Below, in pieces: positions 58,893 to 64,000 of a stretch of 64,000 nucleotides of DNA. A model generated the notes under the pieces. It was not told where the DNA came from. It did not search any database and worked only from the letters and a program-made list of their open reading frames with translations. Numbering within the stretch: the stretch's first letter is position 1; each line of letters opens with the position of its first letter. The translations under genes were made by a program, and so were the position numbers. Source of the DNA: Torreya grandis (taxonomy: Eukaryota; Streptophyta; Pinopsida; Cupressales; Taxaceae); NCBI GenBank assembly GCA_037957365.1, contig JARHVA010001174.1, positions 1,603,501 through 1,667,500 of the forward strand. Direction: 5' to 3'.

Positions 58893-60043
58893 TGTTAGTC
58901 CCAAAATGAAAACAAATTGGCAATAAACACACTAGCATAAATCTCTAGGCCTAGTTACTAGGGGGAGCTTAGTTTTTAAAAAAATGAAAAATAGAACTAA
59001 AACATGAAAGAAATACCATCTTTCACCTTCCTTGGATGCTCCAAAATACTTTTTGTATTGGATTGCTCGATTTGTGCTCATGAAGTCTGCATCAATAAAG
59101 TGTGGCTACCTCCATCTCTCCTTGGTACCTTGTGGCTTTGGCGTTGCTTGATTTGGCTCAATATTTTGGCATTATAAAACTAATATCTAATGATTTTTAA
59201 TATATTTTGGCATTATAATTTTGGCATATGAGATCTTATAATTCAATAGTCAAGGCCTCCTATTTATATTTTTTTGAAAATGGCTAAAATCAACTTGAAC
59301 TGTCCATCACCAAATGGAGATGTGTGGCTAAGGATTAATTTAATTATGCAATTAAAATTCATAAATAGGCTAATCAATATTTAGGATGGAGGGGCATTAA
59401 CTAGGCATGGAGGGTCTTAATGAGGTATGGGAGGCATTAATTTAGATATTTATGGCATTTGTGGCTTGGGGATGCCTTCCCAAGAAATGATGACACTTGA
59501 TGCAGTTATTGACAATCAATTTCTAATAAATATTTATTCAACAAGTTCCATCAAATTCGTAATTAATCTTATGATTTGGTTTAATTATCTCTTAAGTATG
59601 ATTAAGCACTTTGATGCAAACCTTGGCTCTTTGTGCACAAATTACTCAAATTGGTTAGAATGCCTTGTTATTGGCCCAAAATTAAATTGGATTGGAATTA
59701 GAAGTTGATGTCAGATACATTGGATCCATTATCCCATTTATAATGATGTCTATATCAAATAACAAATACACATGTCTCATGTAAGACATTTGATAGAAAC
59801 GAGCAATCCAGAGCACCTAGGTGCAAAATTAGCATTTTGACTAGTAATGATTTGAACAAAGTTAGTTGGCCCATAAATTTCATTACCCCATTTAATGATA
59901 CCCTAGCCAAAATCAGCACTTGAATATATCAATTTCAACTCTTTTAATGTGTTTTAATTTTTTTAGGCCAAATTGTGCATTTTGGTAGAAATTGGTCAAA
60001 AGCCTGGTTGGAGGTTATCAGTGGCTAGTTTTAGGTGTCTACA
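58893..60043 (-). repeat. Single LTR shared by Tat elements A and B (1,151 bp)
   Basis: Plus-strand ends TGTTAGTC and GTCTACA. Its left side joins A's gag, so it is A's 5' LTR. Its right side joins a PPT and B's 3' region, so it is also B's 3' LTR. Only one copy lies between the two internal regions. No convincing primer-binding site on A's side. It contains a small internal repeat of ATATTTTGGCATTATAA. Confidence 0.78.
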
Positions 60044-60060
60044 ATTTGCCCTTGTTTGGG
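60044..60060 (-). other. Polypurine tract of B
   Basis: The minus strand reads CCCAAACAAGGGCAAAT and runs straight into LTR start TGTAGACACC. Confidence 0.75.
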
Positions 60061-60318
60061 AAGGTGTTGCAAGCTATAATTACAATAATATATTCTCAAA
60101 AAATTAAAAGGTCTTGTATGCCTACAACTTTAATGATGATGAACTAACTATATGATGCCCCCTCGAGGTAATGGTTGGCATAAGGAAAGGTTGGAAAGTG
60201 GTCCCTCAAAAGAAAGAATGGAGACGAGGGGACCAAAGAAAGGAAAATGGTGGGATGAGAACACAATGATATTGAAAAAGTAGTCAAAATCACTGAGAAT
60301 GCAAGTGGGATGGTGTAT

Positions 60319-60589
60319 AATGGTTTTCCCAAAGGTGGTTATAAGCATTGTACCTTGATAGTGTCAACATGGTATGATAACACAATGATTTTCCCAAAGG
60401 AAGTTGTAATCATTGAGAAGATGGAGCTGCCCCAATTAGGATAGACAAACAAGATAGAAACATGCCCTTGTATGGGCAAAAAATGTAAAGGGGTGACAAC
60501 ATAATGATTTTCACAAAGGTGGTTATAATCATTGAGAAATGTAGGTGGGATGGTTTGCAATGGTTTCCCCAAAGGTAGTTATAAGCATT
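60319..60589 (-). repeat. Four 31-bp dyad units (B, PPT side)
   Basis: Units start at 60319, 60384, 60503 and 60559. The middle two have perfect AATGATT/AATCATT arms. The outer two are AATGGTT/AAGCATT with the same single mismatch, so they look like duplicates of one another. Confidence 0.88.
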
Positions 60590-61845
60590 AGACCTCGATT
60601 ATGGTGAACATGACTAATTTGGCTGATGATGATGATAATCTGATATAGAGGATAAAGATGAATTGGGATAACCTACTAGTAGGGAGATGCTCATCTAAAC
60701 TATCAAAGGTTAAAATTCATTCATTATTTAATTACTTTATTTGGGATATGATTGGGATTGAATCAAGATGTTGGTGCCAAAGAGATGTCGATGATGCCAT
60801 TGCTAAATAGACTTCATGAAGCTGAGGTTTATTATATCATGTGTTGATAGGCATCATGGTATAACATCATGAGGACTTGGTCAAAATATGCATAAGGACT
60901 AACTCTCATTATCCAATACTCAATAGAAAATAATGCACCAATGATAGAAACCATGATGTCAATGTAGATGTATGAATATTGATGGATTCAGGTGTAAGTG
61001 TGGGCAAGGAATCACCTAATGAATGCATATAGACTGAATCAAGGTAACATTACTAAAAGCAAACAAATATTCACACAAACAAAACAATAAAGAAATAAAT
61101 AATTTACATTGAAGCCATATTAACATTACCCCTAGAAAATAGGCAACAACTTCACAAACTAACATAATGGGGTAATAAAAGAAAAGGAAGGGGGTGGTTG
61201 AGCTATCCCCATATGCATGAGGTAAGTGGATGCTACCTACATATTTTTATGGACATAATGTCCAACAAAAACTTTAGGCCAAATGTAGTTCTCCCAAGAA
61301 ATGGGAAGAAAATGATAACTGATGAAAACAAATAGAATAGATGTGATAGAAGAATAAGAAGTTCTTCTAAAATGGAAATTGTGTGGGAGAAAAGGCCAAA
61401 AAGGATGGGAAAACTAAGTGACAAGTGATTTTCTTGTAATTTAGGAGGGGTTCCCAAAATCCTTAAGGCAAAGAAGTGGTCAATGTTTTTGGTTTTTTCT
61501 AAAGGTTTTTAAAATGTTTTTGGAATTTTTGGAGTATCTCAACTTGATCAAGAATGATAAAACACTAGATAGTTTAAGCTCAAAAAATGATAAGAGAGAT
61601 ACTTAAGTTGCTTAAAAAATGGTGAAAGATGACTTAGGGTGACTGAGTTGACCTCAACATGTATCGATTGTTGCCTACATAGTCCTAAGGTAGGACCTCA
61701 AGTCACTATAGTTCTACCTTATAGTGGAGGAATCTAACTAGTGTAGCAGTCAATTCAAACAAAATAGGCATAGTTGGGATAAAGGCATAGTATGGGAGAG
61801 GAAATTACAAGTTGGTATGTCAAATCTCAAAAAACAAATGTTGTC

Positions 61846-61930
61846 CCTAGTTTGCCCATAGGTGGTTATAAGTAGAATATAATTTCATAAATCAATGATA
61901 CTAATTTACCCATAAGAGCATATAATTAGT
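61846..61930 (-). repeat. Two 31-bp dyad units (B, integrase side)
   Basis: 61846-61876 is degraded; 61900-61930 has perfect ACTAATT/AATTAGT arms, matching the cluster near 51.3-51.4 kb in A. Confidence 0.8.
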
Positions 61931-62285
61931 AGCAAGACCAGTGATAATAAAGGAACAATAAATGAAGGATGAAACTACCATAACTTTTATCATACTACTC
62001 CAAAATACTATCCCTATTTGAAATTCTCTAAATAAATATTAAAACTTATTGGATTCATTGGTGCTAAAAATGTGCAACTAATGGCAAAACCAAGTCAAAC
62101 AGGCTAGGTAGATAGTATTCAAAACATGTTTTATTGATAGAATGAAAAGGTAAAATGGATAAGTAATAGGATAAGAGGATGATAAAGAAAAAAAATTATA
62201 AATTGGCACAACTAAAATGGTCCTTACAAATAATACACCATGGTGCTCAAGCATAGTATCACTTGAGATGATAATATTCATTGAC

Positions 62286-63300
62286 TCAATAAGTTCATCT
62301 CCATCTAGTGTGGTGAGCTTGTATGCTCCTAATCCATAATATATAGAAATGATGAAAGGCCCTATCTAGTTTGGTTTTAATTTACCTTTATGCTTCTTCT
62401 CGATCATGCTATTCTTTTAGTTTTCTTTAAGAACAATATCACCAAGTTTAAATGTCCTATACTTGACACATTGATTATAGTGGCCTTTGAGTTGGTTTTG
62501 ATATGCCTAATGATTTTTTAGCATATTTGTGTATTTATCATCAAGTATATCTAGCTCTTGTAGTCGAAATACTCAATATTCATGATCATCTAGGACATGC
62601 TTGAAAGATATGCACAGTGAAGGTAACTCAACCTCAATAGTAAGTATGGCTTCAGTACCATAAAGAAGTCAGTATAGAGTGGATCTTTGGGGGTGTGATT
62701 ATTGATATAGTATGCCCAAAGGGTATGGAATAATTAAAGGTACCATTCTTGACCAACATCATTGACAATATTTTTGAGAATGTTAGCAATTATTTTGTTC
62801 GATGCTTTAGTCTAGCCATTACCTTGAGGGTAATATGTCATAGAAAAATGTTGTGTGATGTTATATTCAGCACATAGCTTGTCAACATCCTTTTTCTTGA
62901 ATGATCCTCCATTATTAGATATAATTTCAAAGGGGATACCATAGTGACAGATGAGATGGTTGAAAATGAACTTGGAAATCTACTTTCCAATCACCTAAGT
63001 GAGGGGTATAGCTTCAACCCACTTAGTAAAATATTTAGTGGTGGTAAGGATATGTTTATGGACATTTGAAGATGTAGGATTGATTTTCTTAATGAGGTCA
63101 AGTCCCATGTAGCAAATGGCCATGGTGTTAACATTGGTTTCAAAGTCTTTGTTGGGGCATGAATCAAATGAGCATGCCATTGACATTTGTCACACTTATT
63201 TACATATGTAGCTACATCTACATCCATTATGGGATAATAATAACTAGTATGCAAGATAATTTTAGATAAGACTACCCCACTAGAGTGAGCACCACATACT
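62286..63300 (-). pseudogene. Element B integrase
   Basis: Minus strand: MDVDVATYVNKCDKCQWHAH keeps the Cys-x2-Cys pair. GLDLIKKINPTSS and HILTTTKYFTKWVEAIPLT form the start of the core, in a second frame, so there is a slip near 63.1 kb. The second half and C-terminal domain run down to about 62.3 kb with stops. Close homologue of A's integrase. Confidence 0.75.
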
Positions 63301-63589
63301 CCTTCATGTACTTCTCATAATGCTAGTGTAGATTCTACTAATGTAAACATCAAAGCAAAGTTCTATCAGAACTATGGTGGTAAAGGATTGATCTAAATAG
63401 AGTATAATGAGTGGAGTGATGTATAAATGCTTTGGTTTGTTTTTGAGATAAGTCATGTGGCATAACTTGGTCATGAAGATAATTATAAAGGTCTGAATAC
63501 CAAATACAATTAGGACCAACAATATCACAAATCATTATAATGATTGAAGGTTCATGAGTTGGGGTGAACAAATTATCGATGAGGAATTG

Positions 63590-64000
63590 ATACTCTCTAG
63601 CTTTGTCTATTTGTCAAATCAAAGAGCTGATATTAACCATGGCATATGTAGTTATATTACTAACCCTTGGTATATGCTCAAATTGGATATCTACAATTTA
63701 CTATTTTAGAGTGTCGACCATATCTTTGTAAGGAACTAGTTTATCATCTTTAGTTTGGAAATGGTTTGTGACTTGATTGATGATTAATTAAGAATCACCA
63801 TAAACCTTGAGATGAGATATGTTTTATTGTACTACTTATCAAGGTCCTACAACAAGTGCTTCATACTTGGACATGTTTTTTGTATATGGAAAATTGATTT
63901 TGAAAGACTTAAGAATTAGATTCCCTTATGGTGTAATAAATAAGAGGCCCACCTCCAATCCATATGCATTAAATGATCCATAAAAATATAGTTTTTAGTT
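63590..64000 (-). pseudogene. Archaeal-like RNase H of B (continues off window)
   Basis: FYGSF near 63980 (catalytic Asp now Tyr), MSKYEALVVG near 63865, VYGDS and LIINQVTNHFQTKDDKL near 63790, and IPRVSN near 63675. Same position as in A, just before integrase. RT, protease, gag and the 5' LTR of B lie beyond 64000. Confidence 0.7.

Larger units (their letters stand above)
60061..62285 (-). other. 3' non-coding region of B
   Basis: Homologous to 48.88-51.71 kb of A with large indels. It carries six 31-bp dyad units and two copies of the second motif. No protein domain. Confidence 0.6.

Overview
This is a gene-poor plant nuclear window made almost entirely of LTR retrotransposons of different ages nested in one another. 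No intact host gene, rRNA, tRNA or CRISPR locus was found. Three traits suggest a seed plant with a very large, slowly purged genome, most likely a gymnosperm (inference only): several Ty3 elements with a second, archaeal-like RNase H (Tat lineage), a LINE-type DUF4283/zinc-knuckle ORF, and old elements whose reading frames can still be followed through many stop codons.

Layout, left to right. 1-4931: the 3' part of a plus-strand copia-like element (G) with a decayed triple-zinc-knuckle gag, a polypurine tract (PPT) and a 2,025-bp 3' LTR. 4932-6764: nothing recognised. 6765-8880: a minus-strand Tat protease/RT fragment (F). 9182-9691: a plus-strand chromovirus-type integrase fragment cut off at 9691/9692. 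From 9692 to about 36.9 kb: a plus-strand Ty3-type element (C) with gag and protease but no RT or integrase seen. C hosts three later insertions. Its 5' LTR holds a young, nearly complete minus-strand Ty1/copia element (9925-15606, 5-bp target duplication TATGC). Its gag holds a Ty3 element with long LTRs (H, 18761-30252). Its gag also holds a minus-strand LINE-like ORF1 copy (30340-32580) with a long imperfect target duplication.

36.9-38.36 kb holds degenerate tandem repeats and a promoter-like stretch. 38357-42110 is a very long decayed reading frame I do not recognise (D). 43440-47897 is a plus-strand Ty3 element (E) cut at 47898 by a minus-strand Tat tandem: LTR (47898-48860), internal region A, one shared LTR (58893-60043), internal region B running off the window.

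Most notable observations: (1) a 17-copy family of 31-bp units, with arms that covary and stay complementary around a conserved 17-nt core, in the 3' non-coding parts of A and B; (2) in the young copia element, GC-rich 12-bp palindromes built from RCCGAC (DRE/CRT) cores, spaced 31/22/31/20 bp in both U3 regions and reused as a 21-bp, 7-codon repeat inside pol; (3) archaeal-like RNase H lying upstream of RT in H and E but downstream in A and B; (4) the unknown long frame D; (5) an ORF1-only LINE copy.
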